Part shown: in pieces, positions 45,329-55,549 of the stretch | Layout of the letters: each line of letters starts with the position of its first letter | How positions within the stretch are numbered: position 1 is the first letter of the stretch | Assembly: GCF_014697425.1 (NCBI RefSeq) | Contig: NZ_JACJRU010000016.1 | Span: 62,001-126,000, forward strand | Length of the DNA: 64,000 bases | Origin: Nostoc sp. FACHB-110 | GTDB lineage: Bacteria > Cyanobacteriota > Cyanobacteriia > Cyanobacteriales > Nostocaceae | Direction: 5' to 3' | The notes under the pieces: model-generated | What the model was told of the DNA's origin: nothing | What the model saw: only the letters and a program-made list of their open reading frames with translations | Database searches by the model: none | Position numbers and translations under genes: made by a program

Positions 45329-45385
45329 CTGTGCAGAAAGATAAAACTCTTTCTCCCCTGCTCCCTTGATGACAAGTCTTTTACC
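45329..45385. repeat. Sequence block shared with 55311-55376, upstream of the TPR-CHAT gene
   Basis: CTGTGCAGAAAGATAAAA and TTGATGACAAGTCTTTTA match CTGAGCAGAAAGAAAAAA and TTGATGATAAGTCTTTTA at 55311-55376. Each block lies about 140-175 bp before a gene of the CHAT/exoprotein cluster. From here a frame runs to 45519 (DDKSFTERG, then GSGSTGTPQALKEFSSG) with coding-like composition, so it may instead be a gene relic. Confidence 0.45.
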
Positions 45386-45524
45386 GAACGAGGTATTATT
45401 GGTAGTGGTTCTACTGGAACACCTCAAGCGTTGAAGGAGTTTTCATCAGGATGTCAGGCTCCACAATCACCCTTCATTGCCGGAAAAGACTTGAAGCATC
45501 AGTTATGTTTGATTTAGGAGTGTC

Positions 45525-48275
45525 GTGGTGAAAAATAATTTTGGCAACATAACTAAGAATCATTCTTCATTTTTAATTTTTGGGCAACGCAGATTTAAGA
45601 TTCTTGTTTTAGCTTGTTTGGGGTTAGTTTTCAGCTTTGGGGTTCACCTATTTCCGGCTAAATCCATACTTACGCCTATTGCCAACCAAACCCCGACAAA
45701 ACAATCTCCCGCACCTCTTAATGCCCCAGAACTAGTACAGCAAGGTAAAACTTTTTACCAAGCAGGACAATTTACACAAGCGGCGCAAAGTTTTCAGCAG
45801 GCTGCACAGATATACGATTCCCAAAAAGATATTTTAAATCAAGCTTTGGTGTTAAATTATTTATCTTTAACTGAGCAAAAGCTTGGACAGTTACAACAAG
45901 CAACTAAAACAATTACTACTAGTCTGGAGTTATTAAATAATGCGGCACTGCATACAAATCAGTCAAAACATATTCTGGCTTTAGTGCATAATACCCAAGG
46001 TAGTTTACAACTTGCTTTAGGTGAGACGGAATCTGCTTTAGCATCGTGGCAAATAGCAACCAAAATATATGCTCAAATTGGTGAACAAGCTGGTTACACA
46101 GGTAGTTTAATTAACCAAGCTACAGCTTTACAATCTTTGGGTCGTTACCGCAGCACAATGAAAATATTCGAGCAGATTAAACAAAGTTGGCAAGCACAAC
46201 CAGACTCACTCATCAAAGCTATTGGGTTGAGAAGTTTTGGTAATGCTTTACGTGCTAGTGGTGATTTAAAAGACTCGCAGCAAACCTTAGAGGAAAGTTT
46301 AGCAGTTGCTCAAAGATTGCGATCGCCTCAAGAAGAAAGTTCTACTTTGCTGAGTTTAGGTAATACATTTTTCTCTTTTGCCAATCGCAGTTTATTACAA
46401 GAAACTAATACACAAAAAGAAGACATTACACCTTTCACTTGTGGTTACGAAACTATTACCGATAAAGCCAAAAATTATTACACCAATGCTATTAATTTTT
46501 ATCAACAAAGCATAGATAAATCTATGTCTCCGATGGCAAAGGTGCAAGCACAAATAAATCGTTTAAAAGTCTCGCTATATCTGCATCAACAGCCCACATC
46601 TGAAGAACTAAACTCTATTAAATCTACACTAAATACTCTGACACCTAGCCAAGCAACGGTTTATGCCAAAGTTAACTTTGTCAATAGTTTACAATGCTTG
46701 CATCAGGTAAATAAGGCAGAAGTGAAAATTGATGAAAGTGTCCAACTGCTGAATACAGCTATTCAACAAGCTCAAAATATCAAAGACCCAAGAGCCGAAT
46801 CTTATGCCCTAGGTCATCTAGGCCAAGTATATGAACAAACTAAACAATTATCAATAGCTCGTAAATACACAGAATCAGCCTTAAATCTGTCTAAAATACT
46901 GAATGCCTCCGATATTGCTTATCAATGGCAATGGCAATTAGGAAGAATACTTTTTGCTCAGGGAAATTCCCAAGCTGCCATAGCTGCATATACAGAGGCT
47001 GTAACTAGTCTCAAATCTTTACGTGCTGACTTAGTAGCTCTTAATCCTGATATTCAATTTGATTTTCGAGATCAAGTAGAACCAGTATATCGACAATTAG
47101 TAGCTTTATTGTTGGAACCAGAAAAACCTAGTCTGGAAAATTTAAAACAAGCGCGGAGTGTAATTGAAACTTTACAGTTAGCGGAATTAGATAACTTTTT
47201 CCGTGATGCTTGCATTAAAGCTCAACCAACGCAAATTGATCAAATTGTCGATAGTGCTAATCCCGCCACAGCAGTAGTTTACCCAATTATTTTGCCAGAT
47301 AGATTAGAAGTAATTGTTAAATTACCCCACCAAGAACAACTGAGTCATTATAGAGTTAATCAAACAAACACTGAAGTAGAAAGTATTTTAGACCAACTAA
47401 GAGTCAAACTAGAAACTAGATATACTTTTAGCGATCGCCAAGCTCTTTCTCAACAAGTATACAACTGGTTAATTCAACCTGCGGAAAAACTCTTAGAACA
47501 AAACCAGATAAAAACCTTAGTTTTTGTTCTGGATGGCTCTTTACGCAATATTCCAATGGCAGCCCTCTATGATGGCAAACACTATCTCATCGAAAAGTAC
47601 AGTGTGAGTTTATCTCCTGGATTACAACTAATAGAAGCAAAATCACAAAAACAAAGATTTGAGGCCTTAGCAGGCGGATTAACAGAATCCCGTCTGGGTT
47701 ACAGTCCTTTACCTAATGTCGCCACAGAATTGCAAGAAATTAAATCTGTAATTCCCACCAAACAATTCCTCAACCAAACTTTTACTAACACAATCATTGA
47801 AAAACAAGTCAGTTCTGATGCCTATCCTGTCGTACATTTAGCAACTCACGGTAAATTTAGTTCTCAATTAGAAGATACATTTATTCTGGCCTGGGATGGC
47901 AAGATTAATGCCAATCAACTGCGTGAGGTACTGCAAACTAGAGAAGATGCAGGAGGAAAGCCAACAATTGCATCACATCCCATCGAATTACTCGTTCTTA
48001 GTGCTTGTGAAACAGCTACTGGCGATAAACGCGCCGCTTTGGGATTAGCGGGAATTGCAGTCCGTTCAGGCGCTCGTAGTACTCTGGCTTCTTTATGGAA
48101 AGTAGACGATAAAACTACATCAATTTTGATGGGTGAATTCTATCGCCAGATAAAAAATCATCCCAATATCACTAAAGCAGAAGCTTTACGCCACGCTCAA
48201 GAGTTAATCTTGAAGCAGTATGAAGAACATCCATTTTATTGGGCCCCTTATGTTTTAGTCGGTAATTGGCTTTAA
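45525..48275 (+). CDS. TPR-CHAT protease-like protein, exported or anchored
   Basis: 916 aa. Starts at one of two adjacent GTG codons (45525/45528) after TTAGGAG. N-terminal signal or anchor (about 22-45, ILVLACLGLVFSFGVHLF), TPR repeats (about 60-500), then a C-terminal CHAT domain (about 620-916). The caspase-like dyad is present: H775 in HLATHGKFS and C828 in VLSACETATG. The CHAT ending FYWAPYVLVGNW is typical. Probably a peptidase acting at the envelope or periplasm on a neighbouring protein. It faces the exoprotein operon, convergent with the DUF928 gene 13 bp away. Confidence 0.92.
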   Translation: MVKNNFGNITKNHSSFLIFGQRRFKILVLACLGLVFSFGVHLFPAKSILTPIANQTPTKQSPAPLNAPELVQQGKTFYQAGQFTQAAQSFQQAAQIYDSQKDILNQALVLNYLSLTEQKLGQLQQATKTITTSLELLNNAALHTNQSKHILALVHNTQGSLQLALGETESALASWQIATKIYAQIGEQAGYTGSLINQATALQSLGRYRSTMKIFEQIKQSWQAQPDSLIKAIGLRSFGNALRASGDLKDSQQTLEESLAVAQRLRSPQEESSTLLSLGNTFFSFANRSLLQETNTQKEDITPFTCGYETITDKAKNYYTNAINFYQQSIDKSMSPMAKVQAQINRLKVSLYLHQQPTSEELNSIKSTLNTLTPSQATVYAKVNFVNSLQCLHQVNKAEVKIDESVQLLNTAIQQAQNIKDPRAESYALGHLGQVYEQTKQLSIARKYTESALNLSKILNASDIAYQWQWQLGRILFAQGNSQAAIAAYTEAVTSLKSLRADLVALNPDIQFDFRDQVEPVYRQLVALLLEPEKPSLENLKQARSVIETLQLAELDNFFRDACIKAQPTQIDQIVDSANPATAVVYPIILPDRLEVIVKLPHQEQLSHYRVNQTNTEVESILDQLRVKLETRYTFSDRQALSQQVYNWLIQPAEKLLEQNQIKTLVFVLDGSLRNIPMAALYDGKHYLIEKYSVSLSPGLQLIEAKSQKQRFEALAGGLTESRLGYSPLPNVATELQEIKSVIPTKQFLNQTFTNTIIEKQVSSDAYPVVHLATHGKFSSQLEDTFILAWDGKINANQLREVLQTREDAGGKPTIASHPIELLVLSACETATGDKRAALGLAGIAVRSGARSTLASLWKVDDKTTSILMGEFYRQIKNHPNITKAEALRHAQELILKQYEEHPFYWAPYVLVGNWL

Positions 48276-48288
48276 AAATGAACGGCAA

Positions 48289-49113
48289 TTAAGGATGGCA
48301 ACATGGTGTAATTCGTTGGGTTGCAATATGAGATAAATCAACAGATTTGAGTAAGTCTTGCCAGTCAGCAGCCAACCGGGGATCTTGAGGGTGCTTCCGG
48401 CGCAGTTCACCTAAAATAGAAATCGCATCTTGCCAAATGCCTGCTTGAGCGTACATAACTACAAGTTCTTCTGGCTTGCTAGTTTTCAAGCGACTCATGA
48501 TTGCAGAATTTGGCTCGACTCTTTTGACTAAACCCTCAACAGAAAGATCATCAGTACGGCTTTGAGGTTTGCAATCAACTAAAAAATACCAATGATAATA
48601 CTTGCCAATTTCTAAAGGTTTGGTAGTTGAAGGAAGCCGAACACTAATAATCCCTGGGGTTTCAGATATAGTAATAGGAATTGGTTCTTGAGTTACAGAG
48701 TTATTTTCTTCATCTAGTAAGACAAATTTGACAGAGTTAATTTCTTGAGGTTGATAAGGAAAATAAAACCAAAAAGTAGGAGATTCATTAACTGTTAATC
48801 CCAAGGAAATTTGGTTTGGAGAGGCATTTATGGGTTTTTCTTGTTTCTGATTGAGATTTTGTTGTCTCAAAGGGATTAATGCTGTTAGAGGGATATTCAC
48901 ATTCGGACAATCTCCACGCGTACCCGCACCTTGTCTGTCGTTGGGTGCGCCGCGATTTTCTGGTTCTTTTTCTAAAGTAGGCTGGATAAAACGTACTCTT
49001 GTATTATAAGATTGCTGAGATTGTGCAGGAAATGGGATAAAACTCACCCCTGCAAAAATAATTGCTAAGACTAGATTTATTGCTGGTAAATAACAATCGA
49101 TTTTCATATTCAA
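48289..49113 (-). CDS. DUF928 protein, exported
   Basis: 274 aa. N-terminal signal-like segment (about 8-30, INLVLAIIFAGVSFIPFPAQS). The DUF928 signature GAPNDRQGAGTRG is followed by CP, LTALIP, TFWFYFPYQP, GIISVRLP, and YHWYFLVDC. DUF928 is a cyanobacterial family of unknown function that, to my recollection, occurs in loci with CHAT and haemagglutinin-type genes. Last gene of the operon, 11 bp after the CHAT-CHASE2 gene. Confidence 0.88.
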   Translation of the reverse strand: MNMKIDCYLPAINLVLAIIFAGVSFIPFPAQSQQSYNTRVRFIQPTLEKEPENRGAPNDRQGAGTRGDCPNVNIPLTALIPLRQQNLNQKQEKPINASPNQISLGLTVNESPTFWFYFPYQPQEINSVKFVLLDEENNSVTQEPIPITISETPGIISVRLPSTTKPLEIGKYYHWYFLVDCKPQSRTDDLSVEGLVKRVEPNSAIMSRLKTSKPEELVVMYAQAGIWQDAISILGELRRKHPQDPRLAADWQDLLKSVDLSHIATQRITPCCHP

Positions 49114-49124
49114 ATTTTTTTCTG

Positions 49125-51443
49125 CTATTTTTTCTGCTCAATTAATGATGTGTATGACATCACTATAAAAATAGTAATTACCAATGCCAACAAAGGAGAT
49201 AAGAAGGGTATCCAACCTCCAGACATTAACAGACCAAAACAGCATCCAGATAAAATAATCACTGCGGCACTAGCTATGAGTGCTAGTTGCAATTTTAAGC
49301 CACGATATAAAGCTATCACACCACCAATCAAAGACCAACCCCAAATCCAAAAAGTCTCGACCCATAAAGGCCAAACCCACAATAAAGGACGATGATCTAA
49401 AACTGCACTGAGGATTTGGCTGATCATTTGTGCATGAAGTAATACTCCGGGAATTTCTTGATAAGGCATATTTCCCATACTGTAAGGGGTCAGAAATGTA
49501 TCTCTGACACTTTCAGCACTCACGCCGATTAAGACAATGCGATCGCTGACTAAGTTAGGATCGAGTTTATGATTTAAAATCTCTGTGAGAGTTACTGTTT
49601 GGGCGATTTGCTTGGTAGAGCGATAGTTGAGTAGAATTTGATGACCGCGAGCGTCAAATTTTTGGTAACTCCCTGTAGGCTCGTCTATAGGTCGAAAAAC
49701 TACCTTACCAGCTTGTAAATATCCTTCATGATTAATATCCAGGGAAATACCTTGTTTTGCTAAATATTGTTTGGCTAGCTGTACTCCTAAGGAGTAATTA
49801 GTTTTACAAGGGGATTGCAAATCTGGAGTTAATATTAGCAAATGACGACGGACAATAAAATCGCGATCGCGGACTACATCACTAAAACCTATACGTTGAT
49901 TCGGAAGTTCTGGAGGCGGCGAGATACCATTTGTGCCACTTTCACTGACTTTACAAATGGCAAAAAAGTCTTGATTTTGTCGTAAACTCTTGGCTAACTC
50001 CTGATATTTAGCTTCTACGGGAAAATCACGATAGATATCTAAACCTATAGCTCTTGGCTTTGATTTTGCCAATATCTGCAATAATTGTGCTAACGCACGA
50101 TCTGATAAAGACGATTTTTGCCTTTGTTGTTGAGCTTGGATGTCGGCTTCGGTAACTGTTACTACTAATATGCGCGGGTCTTTTCCTTCCTCAGGTCTTA
50201 GGCGCATCATCATATCAAAAGTTTTCAATTCCCATTCTTGGATGATGCCTTGCGCTCTCATTCCCCCAACGCAGCCAGTAGCTACTAAACTGGCTATAAT
50301 CGCTGTTTTCAGACTTTGTTTGTTCAACCACGAAAAAGCAAATTTGCGCGTTTTACCAGATAATTGATTCCAAGTAGGTGGTTCTGCTGCGGGATTTTGA
50401 TAAATAGTGGGTAGCCAAGAAGCACCAGGAAATTCATCTTCGAGACCTTGCAATCTTTCTCGTGCATATCTAACTGCTAAATAGAAAGATTGATTATCAG
50501 CAAACGCTGTTAGGAAATATTTTAAAAACGATTGGGCTATGACATCTGGCACATCTTCTCGCATCACAATAACTTGCGGAATATGCCATTTTACTAACTG
50601 ATTTGCTAGACCTAAACCATCACAAGAATTGAAAATTGCTAGTTTTAATCCCCGGGTAATTGCATATTTCAACCCATTTTTTAATTCCGATATTTTTAAA
50701 CTAGTAATTTGATTAATCTGAATATGACCTGTATCTCCATCACTTTGACTATGCCCAGCAAAAAAAAGAATATCCCAGCCATCTTTATGCCAAAGCCAAC
50801 GGTCAAATTCTTGGCGTGAAGGTTCTACTAAAAATATGGTTTGTGCATTCGGTAACTGCTGAAGTAAGGCTCGGTCTTGCTCAATATCAATGCCTTCACT
50901 ATTGCCTAAAATAGCTAATATTCTAACTTGATTTGAGTTATTTTTGATTAATGTTTTGATTTTTTCATATCTTGGCGTGCCGATAGATACTTCGGCTTTT
51001 TGGTAATCATCCAAAAAATTCCATAGATGCCAAGGAAGTTTTTGCAGTAGGCGATCGCTTGTTTCTATAATTATTTGGATTTCTTCAGTTAAAACTAATC
51101 TTGCGCGTAACTGTTGGTCTATTGGTCGAAATGAGTCACAGTTTAGCCAAGTATTGATTTGTTTATGTAATTGTTGGCAAACTTCTGTAAAATCAACTTC
51201 ACTGACATTAGTTAGACCGCATTCTTCAATTTCTAATCCAGAACGTCTATTAATGCGATGATATAAAGATTGATAGATTAATTGAAATCGTTGATAAGTT
51301 TCTATAATTTGTGGTGCTGGTGGTAAACTAGCTGTAAATTGTACTGGGCGAGATTGATTAACTTCCCAAATCTGAGCAGTGACAGGAGAAAAACCGTCAG
51401 TTAAATTACCTTTTTCTAGGTTAATAATGACTAACTTAGACAT
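49125..51443 (-). CDS. CHAT-CHASE2 membrane protein
   Basis: 772 aa. N-terminal CHAT domain (about 140-355) with H231 in FAGHSQSDG and C274 in FNSCDGLG; a transmembrane segment (about 380-398); an extracytoplasmic CHASE2 domain (about 400-670); and three C-terminal helices (about 683-765). CHASE2 normally feeds kinases or cyclases; here it appears to control a caspase-like CHAT domain on the cytosolic side. The CHAT dyad is intact. Middle gene of the exoprotein operon. The arrangement suggests a membrane sensor-protease working with the exoprotein or its regulator (inference). Confidence 0.9.
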   Translation of the reverse strand: MSKLVIINLEKGNLTDGFSPVTAQIWEVNQSRPVQFTASLPPAPQIIETYQRFQLIYQSLYHRINRRSGLEIEECGLTNVSEVDFTEVCQQLHKQINTWLNCDSFRPIDQQLRARLVLTEEIQIIIETSDRLLQKLPWHLWNFLDDYQKAEVSIGTPRYEKIKTLIKNNSNQVRILAILGNSEGIDIEQDRALLQQLPNAQTIFLVEPSRQEFDRWLWHKDGWDILFFAGHSQSDGDTGHIQINQITSLKISELKNGLKYAITRGLKLAIFNSCDGLGLANQLVKWHIPQVIVMREDVPDVIAQSFLKYFLTAFADNQSFYLAVRYARERLQGLEDEFPGASWLPTIYQNPAAEPPTWNQLSGKTRKFAFSWLNKQSLKTAIIASLVATGCVGGMRAQGIIQEWELKTFDMMMRLRPEEGKDPRILVVTVTEADIQAQQQRQKSSLSDRALAQLLQILAKSKPRAIGLDIYRDFPVEAKYQELAKSLRQNQDFFAICKVSESGTNGISPPPELPNQRIGFSDVVRDRDFIVRRHLLILTPDLQSPCKTNYSLGVQLAKQYLAKQGISLDINHEGYLQAGKVVFRPIDEPTGSYQKFDARGHQILLNYRSTKQIAQTVTLTEILNHKLDPNLVSDRIVLIGVSAESVRDTFLTPYSMGNMPYQEIPGVLLHAQMISQILSAVLDHRPLLWVWPLWVETFWIWGWSLIGGVIALYRGLKLQLALIASAAVIILSGCCFGLLMSGGWIPFLSPLLALVITIFIVMSYTSLIEQKK

Positions 51444-51550
51444 GGCGGATTTCTCGATTTTGTGTGGCTTTTAGCATTATTAACTGTTTGCTAATCGTAA
51501 ATCAACCAATTGGCTATGTAGGTAATTTAATAATTATGACATTGAGCCAA

Positions 51551-54500
51551 TTATGGAGCGATCGCCGCCTGACAACCTGAAGGCAAATTCCGCAAATTAT
51601 CAAGCGTTGCAGTCGGTACAGCAGCTATTAATGTCACCTCACCTTGCCGATTTATTACCCATCCCTGAGCTGGTACAATCTGCGTCGGCTCACTTAAACT
51701 TTGCACCACCGGTGGATGATGATTGTTTCTATTGTCTGTAGCTACAGCAGTTAATTCCCAATCTTCCCACACAGCATTAGCATTGAGAACTTCGTTCGGA
51801 GACGGCGGTAAACCCCCTCGTCCTGTGATAGTAAAACTACTCCCACCTCTGACTGCACAGAAGTTTTGACTAATCAGACTCGAAGCATCTACTCCCTCAA
51901 TTGGTAATTCCACTAAGCCATTGTTGGGGTCAACATCAGGTGTATTGATTTGCACATTACCATTTAACTGCGAATTTGCACCTGTGGCTGTGATGTCACT
52001 TTCTGGTGTGAGTGCATTGCGAAATTGAATGCCAAATATACCTTGGGTGGTGATGTTCACATTACCACCACGAAAGTCTGTGGAATTAGCACTAATATCG
52101 CTATTTTCAGCTGCGGCTAAAACATCAGTGTTAATGTTGATGTTGCCCCCAATGACGTTTTCTCCGCGTGCGTTAGTTGTGATGTTACTGCCGCGAACTA
52201 ATATCAAGTCTTTGGAGTTAATATTGATTGTTGCCTGTGGTCTATTAGGGTTGCTATTGACGCTGCGAGTATTGGCGTTGAAGGTGGCATGATTATCTAG
52301 ACTGATAGAATGAGCGTCGATAGTTAAATTACCTGCATTGCCTGGACTCTGACTGTTCACAAATATGCCAGCACCATTATGAACCTGTAATTGACGAGTT
52401 TTAATTGTTAAATCTCCCGCATTTCCTGATGAATCTATATCAGATGAAGTAACTAGGCTACTGGGCAGCAGACCATCAGCCGAAGCACCAATCACTTGTA
52501 TATTTTTAGAGGTAATAGACAAATTGCCCCCCTGCCCTTGACCCAATGTTGCTGCACTTATTTGTGCCCCATTCTGTACAAGCAAATTACGGGTATTAAT
52601 GGTCAAGTCTCCTGCATCCCCCCTTGAATTTGGAAGAGATGAAGTAGATATGATGGTTCTAGAGAGATTATTAACAGAAGTACCAATGACTTGTAAATTT
52701 TCAGAAGTAATATAAACATTGCCTCCCTTACCCTGACCAAATGTCACTGCTCCTATTCGTGCGCCATTTTGGAGTAGCAAATCGTGGGTAATAATAGTCA
52801 AGTTTCCTGCATCTCCACTAAATTGTTCGTTAGACGAAGTAGATAATTCGCTGACATAGCGATTATTAGCCGACGTACCAATTACTTGCACACTCTCCGC
52901 AGAGATAGTCAAATTACCTCCCTTACCCTGACTACGTGTATCTGCATTTACCTTTGCTCCATTTTGTACTAGTAAATTACGAGTATTAATAATTAATTCT
53001 CCTGAATCTCCCGTTGCTATTCCTTCAGATGAAGTAAACAAGCCACTGGGAAACAGATTATTAGCGGTACCAAGAATTTGTACATTGTCAGCATTGACAG
53101 TCAAATTGCCTCCTTTGCCCTGACTAAATGTACCTGCACTTACTTGCGCTCCATCTTTTACCAGTAAATTACGGGTGTTAATGGTCAAGTTTCCTGCATC
53201 TCCCATTGAGTTGAGTTGAGTTGACACAAACAAGCCACTAGTAAACCGATAATCAAAAGTACTACCAAGAAGTTGCACATTGTCAGCATTGACAGTTAAA
53301 TTGCCTCCCTTGCCCTGACCACGTGTACCTGCACTTACCTGTGCGCCATTCTGTACAAGTAAATTACGGGTGTTAATGGTCAAGTTTCCTGCATCTCCGC
53401 TTGAGTATGGAGCAGTTGAAGCAGATAAGCCACTAGGAGCTCGGCCATCAGCAGCAATACCAACAAGCTGCACATTGTCAGCATTGACAGTCAAATTACC
53501 TGCCTTACCCTGACCAAATGTAAGTGCAGTGACCTGTGCGCCATTCTTTATCAGTAAATTACGGGTGTTAATGGTTAAGTTTCCTGCATCTCCGCTGAGG
53601 TTTCCCTGCGAGGAAGTAGTGAAAGCACTACCAAATTGACCATCAGTAGAGCGTCCAATCACTTCTACATTGTCAGCGGTAACAGTTAAGTTACCCCCCT
53701 TACCTGGGCCAAACGAAAATGTACTAACGAATGCACCATTGCTTACTTGCAAATCACGAGTTTTAATGGTTAATTGACCTGCATTCCCTGTGGCTTGTGG
53801 GTAAACACTCGTACTCAAATAGCTGTAATCACCACTTATCTCTAACAACTCAGTAGCTGTTACTACTACAAAGCCTCCTGGTTTTGCCCCTAAAGTACTT
53901 GCCTCTATCTGTGAGCGATTGGTTAGTGTTACATTTTTGCCTACAACTTGTATGTCACCACCACCTTCACCACTAGCATCTATGGTTGACTGTTGAGATA
54001 GTTGAATTTTGCCGAAATTTTGCACTCCACCATAATCTAGGGCAAAACCTTTGTCTATCGCAGTCCAGCTAACTGAACCATTTCCTGCAACTGAGCCTAA
54101 TTCAATTCTTCCGCCAGCAGTTTTCAATGTTGCGCCTTCTAAGTTAATTTCTCCACCAACTAATGCTAAAGTTCTGTTGGGTTGTACCCGTAACGCTTCT
54201 TGTGTATCGAAAATCGAAGGATTAAAGTCTCTTGCTCCCTGACCATTTCCTTGGACTTGAATCAACCTTGGATTCACCCCAAATTGCAAACTGATAGGTA
54301 AACTAATAGTTAATAAAGGTTTAGATTCAAGACTCGTCGCACTGAATTCAAAATTATCGGCAAATTTAATTGCATTGGCTGTGGTTGCTAGAAATGAGCC
54401 ACCAACATTTAATCGCGCATTTTCTCCAAAGATGATGCCGTTGGGATTAAGTAGAAATAAGTTGGCTGTGCCGTTGGCGCTAATTAAGCCATTAATACGA

Positions 54501-54799
54501 GAAATAGAGTTACCTGTGATGCGTGTGAAGATGTTTTGAATATTGCCTGCATTGTTGAAGAATGCACTTGTGTTATTGGGAATAGAGAATTCTTGAAAGC
54601 TGTGGAATAGATTTGTGTTGCGTGTGGTTCCACCTTCGATGATGTTGGTTGTGCCTTCTAATCTGACTTGGGAGTTATTTGGCAGAGTGCTGTCTGGTGT
54701 GATTTGTGCAATTACTTCATGGGGAGCCAGGATTATACTGCAAGCAAGTGCTATTTTTAGACCTTGTAACCAGGAAAAATATATAGTTTCTGCCGACAC
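51551..54799 (-). CDS. Filamentous-haemagglutinin-type exoprotein (two-partner secretion, TpsA-like)
   Basis: 1082 aa. GTG start (54799) with a GGGGGG-containing ribosome-binding site. Signal peptide (about 10-32, ending HEVIAQ), then the TPS/haemagglutination-activity domain (about 33-180) with NNSQVRLEG, NLFHSF, FLLNPNGIIFGENARL and GGSFLATTA. A beta-helix with about eight repeats of 62-66 residues follows (about 335-820), and a C-terminal CAVRGGSSFTITGRGGLPPSP motif seen in cyanobacterial TpsA proteins. Secretion would need a TpsB (ShlB-like) outer-membrane pore, and none is encoded in this window. First gene of the operon with CHAT-CHASE2 and DUF928. Confidence 0.93.
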   Translation of the reverse strand: MSAETIYFSWLQGLKIALACSIILAPHEVIAQITPDSTLPNNSQVRLEGTTNIIEGGTTRNTNLFHSFQEFSIPNNTSAFFNNAGNIQNIFTRITGNSISRINGLISANGTANLFLLNPNGIIFGENARLNVGGSFLATTANAIKFADNFEFSATSLESKPLLTISLPISLQFGVNPRLIQVQGNGQGARDFNPSIFDTQEALRVQPNRTLALVGGEINLEGATLKTAGGRIELGSVAGNGSVSWTAIDKGFALDYGGVQNFGKIQLSQQSTIDASGEGGGDIQVVGKNVTLTNRSQIEASTLGAKPGGFVVVTATELLEISGDYSYLSTSVYPQATGNAGQLTIKTRDLQVSNGAFVSTFSFGPGKGGNLTVTADNVEVIGRSTDGQFGSAFTTSSQGNLSGDAGNLTINTRNLLIKNGAQVTALTFGQGKAGNLTVNADNVQLVGIAADGRAPSGLSASTAPYSSGDAGNLTINTRNLLVQNGAQVSAGTRGQGKGGNLTVNADNVQLLGSTFDYRFTSGLFVSTQLNSMGDAGNLTINTRNLLVKDGAQVSAGTFSQGKGGNLTVNADNVQILGTANNLFPSGLFTSSEGIATGDSGELIINTRNLLVQNGAKVNADTRSQGKGGNLTISAESVQVIGTSANNRYVSELSTSSNEQFSGDAGNLTIITHDLLLQNGARIGAVTFGQGKGGNVYITSENLQVIGTSVNNLSRTIISTSSLPNSRGDAGDLTINTRNLLVQNGAQISAATLGQGQGGNLSITSKNIQVIGASADGLLPSSLVTSSDIDSSGNAGDLTIKTRQLQVHNGAGIFVNSQSPGNAGNLTIDAHSISLDNHATFNANTRSVNSNPNRPQATININSKDLILVRGSNITTNARGENVIGGNININTDVLAAAENSDISANSTDFRGGNVNITTQGIFGIQFRNALTPESDITATGANSQLNGNVQINTPDVDPNNGLVELPIEGVDASSLISQNFCAVRGGSSFTITGRGGLPPSPNEVLNANAVWEDWELTAVATDNRNNHHPPVVQSLSEPTQIVPAQGWVINRQGEVTLIAAVPTATLDNLRNLPSGCQAAIAP
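52345..53800 (-). repeat. Tandem coding repeats of the exoprotein
   Basis: About eight units of roughly 190-200 bp encoding GDAGNLTINTRNLLVQNGAQ, a GQGKGGNLTVNADNVQ segment and a variable ST-rich stretch. The invariant and variable parts alternate regularly, so unit number may vary by recombination. Confidence 0.8.
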
Positions 54800-54855
54800 T
54801 TTTCCCCCCTGGTTAGTAGTTAACTGCTTCTCATACAGGTATTTATTAAAGCATA

Positions 54856-54950
54856 TATAGCGTTTCTCAATCTAGTGAGGTACGTTTTTAAAGCTACTTG
54901 TTTTGATATAAAAGGTTAGTGTGTACTTCAGTAGCCTGGGAAACGCTATA
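54856..54950. mobile_element. Small inverted-repeat element (MITE-like), family 2, copy 2
   Basis: The ends TATAGCGTTTCTCA (54856-54869) and TGGGAAACGCTATA (54937-54950) are near-perfect inverted repeats. The ends match those of 2014-2128 in reverse orientation. It sits just upstream of the exoprotein gene, so it may carry or disrupt its promoter. The remainder of the 750-bp spacer (54951-55310) is AT-rich with nothing recognised. Confidence 0.65.
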
Positions 54951-55310
54951 AATTATTTAATTTAAATATTTCTTCCTCTTGTAAATCTGGATTTTAATTA
55001 TTTAAATCTGGATTTGAATTATTTTACTACAAAATATTAAATTTATAATTTTTATTATATCTAGAAATAAGACAGCATAGAGTTTAGTAAAAATACAATA
55101 AAATTTTATAATTTATCCTCCTCTTTATGGATTGGCAAAAACTGATGATTAAATAATGAAAAAAGAAACCATAAAAGTAGTCAATATATATGTTGTAAGA
55201 ACAAAAATCAGGTTTTTGACGTTAAATAATTTATCTGAGATGGAAGAGTATGTAGAATTTGTGCTACTGAATCTTATCATGTTTGGTTAATCAGTGATAA
55301 TTGCATATAT

Positions 55311-55376
55311 CTGAGCAGAAAGAAAAAATTATTCCTGCTTCTTGCCACTTGTGGCTTTGATGATAAGTCTTTTAGT
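55311..55376. repeat. Sequence block shared with 45329-45385, upstream of the sigma-like gene
   Basis: See 45329-45385: paired CTGAGCAGAAAGA and TGATGATAAGTCTTTTA segments. Lies 174 bp before the start of the gene at 55550. A shared regulatory element or two remnants of one sequence. Confidence 0.45.
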
Positions 55377-55549
55377 CGACAGGCAGCATCCAATAGTGAA
55401 ACTTAAAACAAGTTTTAATAGATGCCAGAAAAATCAACTTATGCACAAATAGTATTAAAGTAAAAAAGAGCATAAGTTCAAAACACTCGCATCTATATAT
55501 TTAATAGAGCGAGAGAAAATTTAGTAAATATCTGGAGATTTTATGTTAT

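Noticed and set aside
52345..53800. Possible CRISPR-like regular repeats
   Set aside because: These are in-frame protein repeats of the haemagglutinin-type exoprotein; unit size near 195 bp and coding bias rule out CRISPR.
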